Positions 36,371-44,405 of a stretch of DNA of 64,000 bases are shown here, piece by piece. Source of the stretch: Phycicoccus sp. Soil802. GTDB lineage: Bacteria; Actinomycetota; Actinomycetes; Actinomycetales; Dermatophilaceae. The stretch covers positions 124,001-188,000 of the forward strand of contig NZ_LMSS01000003.1 in NCBI RefSeq assembly GCF_001429605.1. The letters run 5' to 3'. Position numbers and translations under genes: made by a program. The first letter of the stretch is position 1, and each line of letters begins with the position of its first letter. The notes beneath the pieces were generated by a model that was not told the DNA's origin, did no database searches, and was given only the letters and a program-made list of their open reading frames with translations.

Positions 36371-36925
36371 GTGACCGACACCTCCGCCGCCCGCGCCCGC
36401 CTGCTCGACATCATCAAGGAGAAGGCCATCGTGCACGGCCGGGTGACGCTGTCGTCCGGCAAGGAAGCCGACTACTACGTCGACCTGCGCCGCATCACCC
36501 TCGACGGCGAGGCGTCGCCCCTCGTCGGGATCGTCATGCGGGACCTCATCGCCGACCTGGACTACGACGCCGTGGGCGGGCTGACCCTGGGTGCCGACCC
36601 GGTCGCCACCGCGATCCTGCATGCCAGCGCGGCCGCGGGCGATCGCAAGGACGCGTTCGTCGTGCGCAAGGCCGGCAAGGCGCACGGCCTCCAGCAGCGC
36701 ATCGAGGGGCCGTCCATCGAGGGTCGCCGCGTGGTGGTGGTCGAGGACACGACGACCACGGGCAACTCGCCGATCGACGCGGTGGAGGCGGCTCGCGAGG
36801 CGGGCGCCGAGGTCGTGGCCATCGCGACCATCGCCGACCGGGCGACCGGTGCGGGTGAGCGCTTCGCGGACGCGGGGATCGAGTACCGCTTCGTCTACGG
36901 CCTCGACGAACTCGGTCTGGCCTAG
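36371..36925 (+). CDS. pyrE: Orotate phosphoribosyltransferase
   Basis: Makes orotidine 5'-phosphate from orotate and PRPP in pyrimidine synthesis. The 184-aa protein starts at GTG and has the expected length. The PRPP motif VVVVEDTTTTGNS is near residue 116, and KAHGLQQRIEGPSIEGRRVVVVED and the early TLSSGKEADYYVDLRR match bacterial PyrE. A perfect palindrome directly upstream may form a leader hairpin affecting its expression. The next gene, lemA, starts 46 bp later and may be independent. Confidence 0.95.
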   Translation: MTDTSAARARLLDIIKEKAIVHGRVTLSSGKEADYYVDLRRITLDGEASPLVGIVMRDLIADLDYDAVGGLTLGADPVATAILHASAAAGDRKDAFVVRKAGKAHGLQQRIEGPSIEGRRVVVVEDTTTTGNSPIDAVEAAREAGAEVVAIATIADRATGAGERFADAGIEYRFVYGLDELGLA

Positions 36926-36971
36926 GCTGCACTGCAGAACGAGACCGCCGCACAAGACAAGGGGTTCGCTC

Positions 36972-37661
36972 ATGTGGGTCTGGATCATCATCGCCGTCGT
37001 GCTCGTCCTGGTCGTGCTGTGGGCGGTCGGCGTCTACAACGGGCTGATCAAGCTGCGCAACCTCGTGCAGGAGGCCTGGCGCCAGATCGACGTCGAGCTC
37101 AAGCGGCGCCACGACCTGATCGGCAACCTCGTCGAGACGGTCAAGGGCTACGCCGCCCACGAGCGCGGCACCCTCGAGGACGTCATGAAGGCGCGGTCGG
37201 CCGCGATGGCGGGTGGCCAGAGCCCTGCCCAGCAGGCGCAGTCCGAGGGCCTGCTGAGCCAGGCGCTCGGCCGCCTCATCGCCGTCGCCGAGGCGTACCC
37301 CGACCTCAAGGCCAACCAGAACTTCCTGGCCCTCCAGCAGGAGCTCACCTCCACCGAGGACCGGATCGCCTCGGCCCGGCGCTACTACAACGCCAACGTG
37401 CGCGAGCTCAACACCAAGGTCGAGACCGTGCCGTCCAACATCGTCGCGGGCCTGTTCAACATCGGCCGGGCGGAGTACTTCGAGGTCGAGGGTGAGGAGC
37501 GCGACCCGGTCAAGGTCGACTTCGGCCAGCGTGACGCGACCATCCCACCGCCCAGCGGGTATGCCGGGGGCACGCCGGCCGGCGCCCCCGCGACCCCGCC
37601 CGCTGCGGTCGAGCCCACGCCCACGCCTCCCGCCGAGACGCCTCCCCCCACCCAGCCCTGA
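36972..37661 (+). CDS. lemA: LemA family membrane protein
   Basis: A 229-aa protein with a single N-terminal membrane helix (VWIIIAVVLVLVVLWAVGVYNG) followed by a helical-bundle LemA domain (QEAWRQIDVELKRRHDLIGNLVETVKGY, AYPDLKANQNFLALQQEL, ARRYYNANVRELN) and a Pro-rich tail of about 40 residues. LemA proteins are widespread with poorly defined membrane roles. ATG has a weak AAGGGG site. A large two-part hairpin ends the transcript. Confidence 0.92.
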   Translation: MWVWIIIAVVLVLVVLWAVGVYNGLIKLRNLVQEAWRQIDVELKRRHDLIGNLVETVKGYAAHERGTLEDVMKARSAAMAGGQSPAQQAQSEGLLSQALGRLIAVAEAYPDLKANQNFLALQQELTSTEDRIASARRYYNANVRELNTKVETVPSNIVAGLFNIGRAEYFEVEGEERDPVKVDFGQRDATIPPPSGYAGGTPAGAPATPPAAVEPTPTPPAETPPPTQP

Positions 37662-37672
37662 CCCAGTCACAG

Positions 37673-37757
37673 CTTTATCGGGTCTGGCAAGAACGTTGAC
37701 CCTCGCACCGGTTCATAACCCGTGTGAAGGTCAACGTTGTCCCTAGACCCGATAAAG
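37673..37757 (+). terminator. Large composite hairpin terminator after lemA
   Basis: The outer arms CTTTATCGGGTCT (37673-37685) and 37745-37757 are perfect over 13 bp. The inner arms AACGTTGACC (37692-37701) and 37729-37738 are perfect over 10 bp, and CACCGGTT/AACCCGTG closes the tip. It is markedly lower in G+C than its surroundings. 37758-37850 holds nothing else I recognise. Confidence 0.85.
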
Positions 37758-37850
37758 ATGGGGCGGCGGGGGTGGGTCAACCGGATGGTGGACGGCGGGT
37801 CAACCGCGCGGGGCTGACGCGATCGCCCCGAGTGCGGGCAGGCTGGAGCC

Positions 37851-38741
37851 ATGTCAGCACCCCAGGCTCCGATCCGCGTCACCGACCTGCGCAAGACCTA
37901 TGGCGACCGCGCCGCGGTCGACGGCATCGACCTGCAGATCGAGCGCGGAGAGGTGTTCGCCCTCCTCGGCCCCAACGGCGCGGGCAAGACCACGACCGTC
38001 GAGATCCTCGAGGGCTTCCGCAAGCGGGACGGTGGCACCGTCTCGGTGCTCGGCGAGGACCCGCAGACGGCCGGGCTGGCTTGGCGCAACCGCCTCGGCA
38101 TCGTGCTCCAGTCCACGACGGGGCTCGACCTCATCACCCCGCGCGAGGCCCTCGCCAGCACCGCGAAGGTCTACCGAACCCCCCGCGACGTCGACGAGGT
38201 GCTCGCCGCCGTCGGGCTCACCGACAAGGCCGGTGACCGGATCGGCAAGCTCAGCGGTGGCCAGCGCCGCCGCCTCGACGTGGGACTGGGCATCATCGGC
38301 ACCCCCGAGCTGCTCTTCCTCGACGAACCCACCACCGGGTTCGACCCCCAGGCCCGCCGCGACTTCTGGGAGCTGATCGGGTCACTCGCGGACGGCGGGA
38401 CCACGATCCTGCTGACCACCCACTACCTCGACGAGGCCGAGCAGCTGGCCGACCGGGTCGGCGTCATCGCCGCCGGTCGCATGCTCGCCGTCGACACCCC
38501 GGCCAACCTCGGTGGCCGGTCGTCCTCGCTGGCAACGGTGACCTGGGAGGACGCGGTGGGCACGCGGCATACCGAGCAGACGAGCACGCCGACCCAGCTC
38601 GTCTCCCGCCTCGGCGCGGAGCTCGGCGAGGTGCCGAAGCTGACCGTGACCCGGCCGTCGCTGGAGGACACCTACCTCTCCCTGATCGCACCGCACCTCG
38701 CCGCCGCCGGCAGCGAGCCCGAGCTGGAGGTCGTCGCGTGA
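37851..38741 (+). CDS. ABC-2 type exporter ATPase (DrrA-like)
   Basis: Energises export through the permease encoded next. The 296-aa protein has Walker A GPNGAGKTTT near residue 43, signature LSGGQRRRLDVGLGI near 139, Walker B LLFLDEPTTGFD near 158 and a conserved H-loop (TTHYLDEAEQL). The C-terminal extension with LTVTRPSLEDTYLSLI is typical of DrrA/daunorubicin-type exporter ATPases. ATG start. It overlaps the permease gene by 4 bp and is likely co-transcribed with the downstream kinase and regulator. Confidence 0.93.
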   Translation: MSAPQAPIRVTDLRKTYGDRAAVDGIDLQIERGEVFALLGPNGAGKTTTVEILEGFRKRDGGTVSVLGEDPQTAGLAWRNRLGIVLQSTTGLDLITPREALASTAKVYRTPRDVDEVLAAVGLTDKAGDRIGKLSGGQRRRLDVGLGIIGTPELLFLDEPTTGFDPQARRDFWELIGSLADGGTTILLTTHYLDEAEQLADRVGVIAAGRMLAVDTPANLGGRSSSLATVTWEDAVGTRHTEQTSTPTQLVSRLGAELGEVPKLTVTRPSLEDTYLSLIAPHLAAAGSEPELEVVA

Positions 38742-39547
38742 ACGCCGTCGCCATCGGCTGGGACCGCACGGTCCTCGAGCTGAAGATGTACTTCCGCGAG
38801 AAGGAGGCCGTGTTCTTCTCCTTCGTCTTCCCGATCCTCATGCTCAGCATGTTCTCGGTGATCTTCGGTGACAGCTTCGGCGACGGCGACGCCGAGGCCG
38901 CCGGGGTGAACGCAGCCCGGTTCTTCCTCCCGGGGATGGTCGCGGCCGGGGTGATGCTGACCAGCTTCCAGTCGATGGCCCTGAGCGTCGCGATCGAGCG
39001 GGACGACGGCACCCTCAAACGCCTGCGGTCGACCCCGATGCCGCCGGTCGCCTACTTCCTCGGCAAGGTCGGGCTCGTGGCCAGCACGAGCCTCGCGCAG
39101 TTCGCCCTCCTCATCGCCGTCGCGAAGCTCGGGTTCGGGGTGCAGCTGCCCGGCGACGCCGGGAGCTGGGCGACCTTCGTGTGGGTGTTCCTGCTGGGTG
39201 TCGCGTCGGGCACCGTGCTCGGGATCGCGTTCTCCTCACTGGCTTCCTCGTCGCGTTCGGTCGGCGCCATCGTCATCGCGCCGACCCTCATCCTGCAGTT
39301 CATCTCGGGCGTCTACTTCGCCTTCACCGACCTGCCCGAATGGCTGAAGCAGGTGGCGTCGCTCTTCCCGCTGAAGTGGATCGCCCAGGGCATGCGCTCG
39401 GTCTTCTTCCCCGACGACTGGCAGACCCAGGAGATGGCCGGCACCTGGGAGCACGGCCGCACCGCCCTGGTGCTCGCCGTCTGGCTGGTCACCGGCCTGG
39501 TCGTCTGTGCGCGGACCTTCCGCTGGACCAAGCGCGGCACGACATGA
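38738..39547 (+). CDS. ABC-2 type exporter permease
   Basis: The membrane half of the exporter, 269 aa with about six hydrophobic segments. ABC-2 features include the cytoplasmic N-terminal RTVLELKMYFREKEAVFFSFVFPI, the ERDDGTLKRLRSTPMPPVAYFLGK coupling region and FPLKWIAQGMRSVFFPD. GTG overlaps the ATPase stop as GTGA. The substrate is unknown; pairing with a NarL-type two-component system suggests a drug, peptide or membrane-stress response. Confidence 0.92.
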   Translation: MNAVAIGWDRTVLELKMYFREKEAVFFSFVFPILMLSMFSVIFGDSFGDGDAEAAGVNAARFFLPGMVAAGVMLTSFQSMALSVAIERDDGTLKRLRSTPMPPVAYFLGKVGLVASTSLAQFALLIAVAKLGFGVQLPGDAGSWATFVWVFLLGVASGTVLGIAFSSLASSSRSVGAIVIAPTLILQFISGVYFAFTDLPEWLKQVASLFPLKWIAQGMRSVFFPDDWQTQEMAGTWEHGRTALVLAVWLVTGLVVCARTFRWTKRGTT

Positions 39548-39554
39548 TGGTCCC

Positions 39555-40784
39555 GTGAGCACCGACGGCATCGGGCCCGCTGACTGCGGCTCGGAGCAGG
39601 GGTCGTCCTCGGACGACCTCGACGAGATGTGGCGCGGCCAGCTTCGTTGGTGGCACGGGCTGTTCGCCGTCCTCGTCGTGACGACCATCGTGGTGATGCT
39701 GGCGGAGGACCAGCAGTACCTCGCCTGGCGGATCGGGTGCGTGGTCGCCATCGGTGCCGCGTATGCCGTGTGGGGCCGCCGCGGCATGGGCGAGCGTGAC
39801 GTGCGGGCCGGCCTCACCTACCTGGCCGTCGCGTGGGGGCTGATGATCGTCCTGATGGCGTTGGACGGCACCGGCACGGCGTGGATCCTGTCCTTCGGGC
39901 TCTTCCCGCAGACCTGGGCGATCCTGCCCCGCAACAAGGCTGCCGTGACGGTGATCCTGGCCGTGGTCGGGATCGGGCTCGCGCGCCTCTGGCAGGGACC
40001 GCGCACCGGCGACGACTTCGTGGGGATCGCCATCAGCACGGTGATCATGCTGGTGCTGTCCCTCACCCTCGGCCTGTTCATCGACCGGATCATCAGCGAG
40101 GCCGACACCCGCGCCCGCACCATCGACGAGCTCAAGCGCACCCAGGACGAGCTGGCCGCTGCTGAGCGCGCCCAGGGCGTGGCGGGGGAGCGCGAGCGGA
40201 TCTCCCGCGAGATCCACGACACCCTCGCCCAGGGGTTCACGTCGGTCGTGACCCTCGCCCGCGCGACCGAGCTCGCCCTCGACCGGGGGGACCTGGCGGC
40301 GGTGCGCGAGCGGCTGCACCTGATCGAGCAGACCGCCGCCGACAACCTCTCGGAGGCCCGGCTCATCGTGGCCGAGATGACACCCGGCCACCTGCAGTCC
40401 CGCACCCTGTCGGAGGCGCTGCAACGGCTGGTCGACGCGGTCTCGGCCGAGAGCGGCATGACGGGCACCCTGCGGGTGGAGGGTGAGCCGGTCGTGCTCC
40501 CTGCGAACTCCGAGGTCGTGCTGCTGCGGACCGCACAGGAGGGGCTGTCCAACGTGCGACGGCACTCCGGCGCCACGACGTTCGAGGTCGCGCTGTCCTA
40601 CGAGCCGGACGGTCCCGTCGCGCTCGCGGTGTCCGACAACGGAGTCGGGTTCGCACCCGGAGCGGAGGCGCGCGGCTACGGGCTCGACGGCGCGACCGCC
40701 CGGGCGGCCGAGGTGGGTGGGCGCTTCGACGTCGACAGCGCCCCCGGCGAGGGCTCCCGGCTGAGGGTGGAGGTGCCCCGATGA
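39555..40784 (+). CDS. Sensor histidine kinase (NarL/DesK type, HisKA_3)
   Basis: A 409-aa kinase with about five to six N-terminal membrane segments (residues 35-185), a coiled-coil linker (TIDELKRTQDELAAAERAQ), the HisKA_3 dimerisation site ERERISREIHDTLAQGF with phospho-accepting His near residue 221, and a C-terminal ATPase domain (VSDNGVGFAPG, GYGLDGATARA). No extracytoplasmic sensor domain is visible, so it probably senses the membrane or the adjacent exporter. GTG is 8 bp after the permease gene. The stop overlaps the response-regulator start as ATGA. Confidence 0.93.
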   Translation: MSTDGIGPADCGSEQGSSSDDLDEMWRGQLRWWHGLFAVLVVTTIVVMLAEDQQYLAWRIGCVVAIGAAYAVWGRRGMGERDVRAGLTYLAVAWGLMIVLMALDGTGTAWILSFGLFPQTWAILPRNKAAVTVILAVVGIGLARLWQGPRTGDDFVGIAISTVIMLVLSLTLGLFIDRIISEADTRARTIDELKRTQDELAAAERAQGVAGERERISREIHDTLAQGFTSVVTLARATELALDRGDLAAVRERLHLIEQTAADNLSEARLIVAEMTPGHLQSRTLSEALQRLVDAVSAESGMTGTLRVEGEPVVLPANSEVVLLRTAQEGLSNVRRHSGATTFEVALSYEPDGPVALAVSDNGVGFAPGAEARGYGLDGATARAAEVGGRFDVDSAPGEGSRLRVEVPR

Positions 40785-41407
40785 CGTTGCGGTTGTTGGT
40801 GGTCGACGACCACCCGGTGGTGCGGATGGGCCTGGTCGCGATGCTCTCGGAACACGCGGACTTCGAGGTCGTGGGCGAGGCCGCCGACGGCGCCGAGGCC
40901 GTGCTGCTCGCCGCGAGGCTCACCCCGGATGTCGTGCTGATGGACCTGCGGATGCCGGTGATGGACGGCCCGGAGGCGACGGCCAAGATGCTGGCCAGCC
41001 CTCCCGCGCCGGCCGTGCTGGTGCTCACGACCTACGACACCGACGCCGACATCGTCCGGGCCGTCGAGGCCGGTGCCAACGGCTACCTGCTCAAGGACGC
41101 CCCCCGAGAGACCCTGGCCGACGCAATTCGTCGCGCTGCTCGCGGCGAGACGGTGCTCGCCCCGCCGGTCGTGGCGAGGCTGGCGAGCCGGCTTCGCGCT
41201 CCCGCCACCCCGGCCCTGACCGACCGGGAGGCCCAGGTGCTCCAGTGCGTCGCCAAGGGCATGTCCAACGCCGAGGTGGGACGCGAGCTGCACATCGGCG
41301 AGGCGACCGTGAAGACCCACCTGCTCAGGGCCTTCGAGAAGCTCGGGGTGACCGACCGCACGGCGGCCGTCACCGCGGCATACAAGAGCGGGCAGATCGA
41401 GCTCTGA
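40781..41407 (+). CDS. Response regulator, NarL/LuxR family
   Basis: A 208-aa regulator: receiver domain with phospho-accepting Asp in VVLMDLRMPVMDG near residue 54, conserved VLTTYDTDADI and LLKDAPRETL; LuxR-type HTH near 145-200 (LTDREAQVLQCVAKGMSNAEVGRELHIGEATVKTHLLRAFEKLGV in segments). It is the partner of the overlapping kinase and probably autoregulates the exporter operon. Downstream, ACCGGTTT at 41441 and AAACCGGT at 41485 form a weak inverted repeat that may be its terminator. Confidence 0.95.
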   Translation: MTLRLLVVDDHPVVRMGLVAMLSEHADFEVVGEAADGAEAVLLAARLTPDVVLMDLRMPVMDGPEATAKMLASPPAPAVLVLTTYDTDADIVRAVEAGANGYLLKDAPRETLADAIRRAARGETVLAPPVVARLASRLRAPATPALTDREAQVLQCVAKGMSNAEVGRELHIGEATVKTHLLRAFEKLGVTDRTAAVTAAYKSGQIEL

Positions 41408-41570
41408 GCGAGCCGGCCGCCACCCCCACGGGTGAGTCGCACCGGTTTGGTCCGGTTCGTCCGGGCCACCTGCGCTAGTACCGGAAACCGGTCCCCTTCC
41501 GGGCCGGTCCACGCCACCATGGGTGGTCGACGGGGTCCCGCACGGCCCCGCAGGGTGAGAGGGGTTCGCA

Positions 41571-42053
41571 ATGCGCAAGGTCTACCGGGTACTCGCCTTC
41601 CTCGTGGCCATCGAGGTGGCGGTGCAGGCCATGTTCATCGTCTACGGCGACGCCGGACTGGGGCTGTGGGTCGACGATGGTGGGGTCGTGGACAAGGCGA
41701 CGTTCGAGGACGCGATCGAGGGTGGGGCGGCTCCCTTCCCCGAGTTCCAGGCGTTCCTCCTCCACGGGATGAACGGGATGATGGTCATCCCGGCGCTGGC
41801 GCTGCTCCTGGTCATCTCGTCCTTCTTCGCCAAGGTGCCGCGCGGGATGGCGTTCGCCTTCGGCGTCCTCGGCCTCGTGGTGCTGCAGGTGACGCTGGGC
41901 CTCTTCGGCCACGCCGTCGCCGTCCTGGGCGCACTGCACGGGCTCAACGCCCTGGCGCTGTTCTCCGTGGCTGCCTGGACCGGCATCCGCTCGCGCTCGT
42001 CGGTGATGGCGAGGCCAGCTGACAGCGAGTCCGCGCAGCGCGTTGCCGTCTGA
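41571..42053 (+). CDS. Four-helix membrane protein of unknown function (DUF6220-like)
   Basis: A 160-aa integral membrane protein with four hydrophobic helices. Helices 2 and 4 carry conserved-looking His residues (FLLHGMNGMM, LFGHAVAVLGALHGLNALALF), a pattern seen in small di-haem membrane cytochromes, so haem b or metal binding is possible. The loop between helices 1 and 2 is acidic. The last codons overlap the multicopper oxidase gene, implying joint expression; it could pass electrons to or help assemble that enzyme. The family name is tentative. Confidence 0.7.
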   Translation: MRKVYRVLAFLVAIEVAVQAMFIVYGDAGLGLWVDDGGVVDKATFEDAIEGGAAPFPEFQAFLLHGMNGMMVIPALALLLVISSFFAKVPRGMAFAFGVLGLVVLQVTLGLFGHAVAVLGALHGLNALALFSVAAWTGIRSRSSVMARPADSESAQRVAV

Positions 42054-43551
42054 GCCGACGGCAGGTCGGGGCAGTCGGCGAGCGCGCGTCCGCCTGGTCG
42101 CCGCGCTCGCCGCCGCCCTCGTGGTGCTGCTGCCGCTGGCATGGCTGTGGGCGGCCAGCCTGGTGCCCGCGTCCTACTCCGTGATGACCATGGGCCCCGT
42201 CGACGTCGGCGGCGCTGCCCTCGCCCACGGCCACCTGCCGGGCGCCGCTGGCGGGCGCGACGTCACGACCCTGGTCGAGCCCGACCAGGGCCCCGCAGAC
42301 GTCGAGGTGACCCTGACCGCGCGCCGGCAGAAGGTGACCGTTCGCGGCGGCCCGACGCTCACGGCATACACCCTGAACGGCACCACGCCCGGGCCCACGA
42401 TCCGCGCCCAGGAGGGTGACCTCGTGCAGGTCACGCTGGTCAACGAGTCGGTGCCGGACGGCACCTCCCTGCACTGGCACGGCATCGACGTGCCGAACGC
42501 CGACGACGGTGTCGCCGGCGTGACCCAGGACGCGGTCCCGATCGGCGGGCGGCACGTCTACCGGTTCCGGGCCACGCAGGTCGGCACGTACTGGTACCAC
42601 TCGCACCAGGTGTCCCACGAGCAGGTCATCAAGGGTCTGCTCGGCGCCGTGGTGGTCACCCCGCGAGCGGGGATCGGCGGCGACGTCGACGTGGTCGGCC
42701 TGGCGCACCTGTATGCCGGTCGGCGGGCGGTGCAGGGACGCTCCGGTGACGTGCCGGTGGAGGTGCCCGCCGGGAAGGCCGCGCGGGTGCGGATCATCAA
42801 CACCGACAACGGGATCATGCCGGTGTGGGTGAGCGGTGCGACCTTCGAGGTCGCGGCCGTCGACGGCACCGACGTCAACCGGCCCACGCCGGTCGAGGGC
42901 GCCAAGGTGGCACTCGCGGCCGGCGGGCGGGTCGACCTCAGGGTCCGGGTGCCTGCCTCCGGGGCCGCGGTCCGCGTGGAGATGGGCGGAGCCGCCCTCG
43001 TGCTCGGGCCGGCCGGGAGCGCCGCGCCCGCGACCCCTGCGACGCGCGCGCCGACCGGCGTCGTGGACCTGCTGACCTACGGCTCACCGGCACCGCTCGG
43101 GCTCGACGTGGGCCACCCCGACCGGAGGTTCACCTACAGCATCGGCCGGCGCCCGGGGTTCGTGAACGGCAAGCCAGGAGTGCACTGGACCGTCAACGGC
43201 AAGATGTTCCCGGGTGCGCCGATGTTCATGGTCGCCGAGGGTGACGTCGCGGTCATGCACATCGACAACCACTCGGGCGAGACCCACCCGATGCACCTGC
43301 ACGGTCACCACGTCGTGGTGCTCGCCCGCGACGGGGTCAAGGCCACCGGCAGCCCGTGGTGGACGGACAGCCTCGAGGTGGGCAACAACCAGACCTTCGA
43401 CGTGGCCTTCGTCGCCGACAACCCGGGCATCTGGCTCGACCACTGCCACAACCTGCCGCACGCCAGGGAAGGGCTGACGGCCCACCTGATGTACGAGGGT
43501 GTGACCACCCGCTTCCGGCTGGGGCGGGACACCCCCAACACCCCGGAGTAG
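42043..43551 (+). CDS. Membrane-anchored multicopper oxidase
   Basis: Oxidises a substrate (metal ion or phenol) with O2 reduction to water, outside the membrane. The 502-aa protein has an N-terminal signal anchor (VRLVAALAAALVVLLPLAWLWA). Copper ligands lie in four motifs: LHWHG near residue 146, WYHSHQ near 185, HPMHLHGHH near 411 and DHCHNLPHAREGL near 466. The axial type-1 position after the last His reads Leu rather than Met, as in high-potential laccases. TTG start lies inside the upstream membrane-protein gene. Confidence 0.9.
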   Translation: MPSEPTAGRGSRRARVRLVAALAAALVVLLPLAWLWAASLVPASYSVMTMGPVDVGGAALAHGHLPGAAGGRDVTTLVEPDQGPADVEVTLTARRQKVTVRGGPTLTAYTLNGTTPGPTIRAQEGDLVQVTLVNESVPDGTSLHWHGIDVPNADDGVAGVTQDAVPIGGRHVYRFRATQVGTYWYHSHQVSHEQVIKGLLGAVVVTPRAGIGGDVDVVGLAHLYAGRRAVQGRSGDVPVEVPAGKAARVRIINTDNGIMPVWVSGATFEVAAVDGTDVNRPTPVEGAKVALAAGGRVDLRVRVPASGAAVRVEMGGAALVLGPAGSAAPATPATRAPTGVVDLLTYGSPAPLGLDVGHPDRRFTYSIGRRPGFVNGKPGVHWTVNGKMFPGAPMFMVAEGDVAVMHIDNHSGETHPMHLHGHHVVVLARDGVKATGSPWWTDSLEVGNNQTFDVAFVADNPGIWLDHCHNLPHAREGLTAHLMYEGVTTRFRLGRDTPNTPE

Positions 43552-43580
43552 CTGCAGCTGCGGCTGTCGCTGTCGGACCG

Positions 43581-44270
43581 TCAGACGCGGTCGTCGCGCA
43601 GGTCCTCCACGGCTTCGCCGGTCTCCTCGAGGATGGCCTCGGTGGCGGTGCGCCCACGACGCGCTCGGATGACCTCGACCGCCATCGGGATCACGGACAC
43701 CGCCACGATCGCGAGGATGGCCACCTCGAGATGGTCCTTGAGGACCGGGAAGGCGTTGCCCAGGAAGTAGCCGAGCAGCGTGACGCCGGTCGCCCAGAGC
43801 GCCGCCCCCACACCGCTCCACACGAAGAAGTGGCGGCGGTCCATCCGACCCACCCCGGCGACGACGGTGATGAAGGTGCGCACGATCGGCACGAAACGGC
43901 CGAGCACGAGGGCCTTCGCGCCGTGCTTCTCGAAGAACGCGTGGGTCTCGTCGAAGTACTTCTTCTTGAGGAAACGGCCGTCACGCTCGTAGAGCGGAGC
44001 CCCCACGGCGCGGCCGATCTCGTAGCCGACGACATTGCCCGCGAAGGCCACCACCGTCAGGAGCAGGCAGGCCACCACGACGTTGATGTCGATCGACCCC
44101 TCCGCGATGAACAGCCCCACCGCGAACAGCAGCGAGTCGCCAGGGAGGATCGGGAAGAGCAGGCCGCACTCGATGAAGACGATGGCGGCGCTCACCCAGA
44201 AGAACTGGCTGCCGAAGCGTTCGAGCAGCCACTGGGGGTCCATCCAGTCAGGGCCGAGGGTGGGGGTCAT
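43581..44270 (-). CDS. DedA-family membrane protein
   Basis: A 229-aa member of the DedA/SNARE-associated superfamily, implicated in lipid-carrier (undecaprenyl-phosphate or phospholipid) flipping. Family signatures are FIECGLLFPILPGDSLLF, GNVVGYEIGRAVG, and FVPIVRTFITVVAGVGRMD with the essential Arg; Glu in the first motif and Asp in PGDS are the expected functional acidic residues. ATG chosen; a GTG one codon upstream is possible. It is convergent with the multicopper oxidase. Confidence 0.93.
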   Translation of the reverse strand: MTPTLGPDWMDPQWLLERFGSQFFWVSAAIVFIECGLLFPILPGDSLLFAVGLFIAEGSIDINVVVACLLLTVVAFAGNVVGYEIGRAVGAPLYERDGRFLKKKYFDETHAFFEKHGAKALVLGRFVPIVRTFITVVAGVGRMDRRHFFVWSGVGAALWATGVTLLGYFLGNAFPVLKDHLEVAILAIVAVSVIPMAVEVIRARRGRTATEAILEETGEAVEDLRDDRV

Positions 44271-44347
44271 CACGCGTCAAGGGTATGCCGTGGCGTCGGC
44301 ACTGCCCGAATCCTCACCTGTGCGGACGCTGAGAGGCCCCGCCCCTC

Positions 44348-44401
44348 CCGGTCTTTGATGAGTCGACCACACCAGGGTGTGGTCAACCCATCAAGGACCG
44401 G
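44348..44401 (-). terminator. Hairpin terminator of the TetM-like gene
   Basis: CCGGTCTTTGATG (44348-44360) pairs with 44389-44401 at 12 of 13 positions, and the inner GACCACACC/GGTGTGGTC adds 9 bp. It starts directly after the stop of the leftward GTPase gene. Confidence 0.85.
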
Positions 44402-44405
44402 GGCC

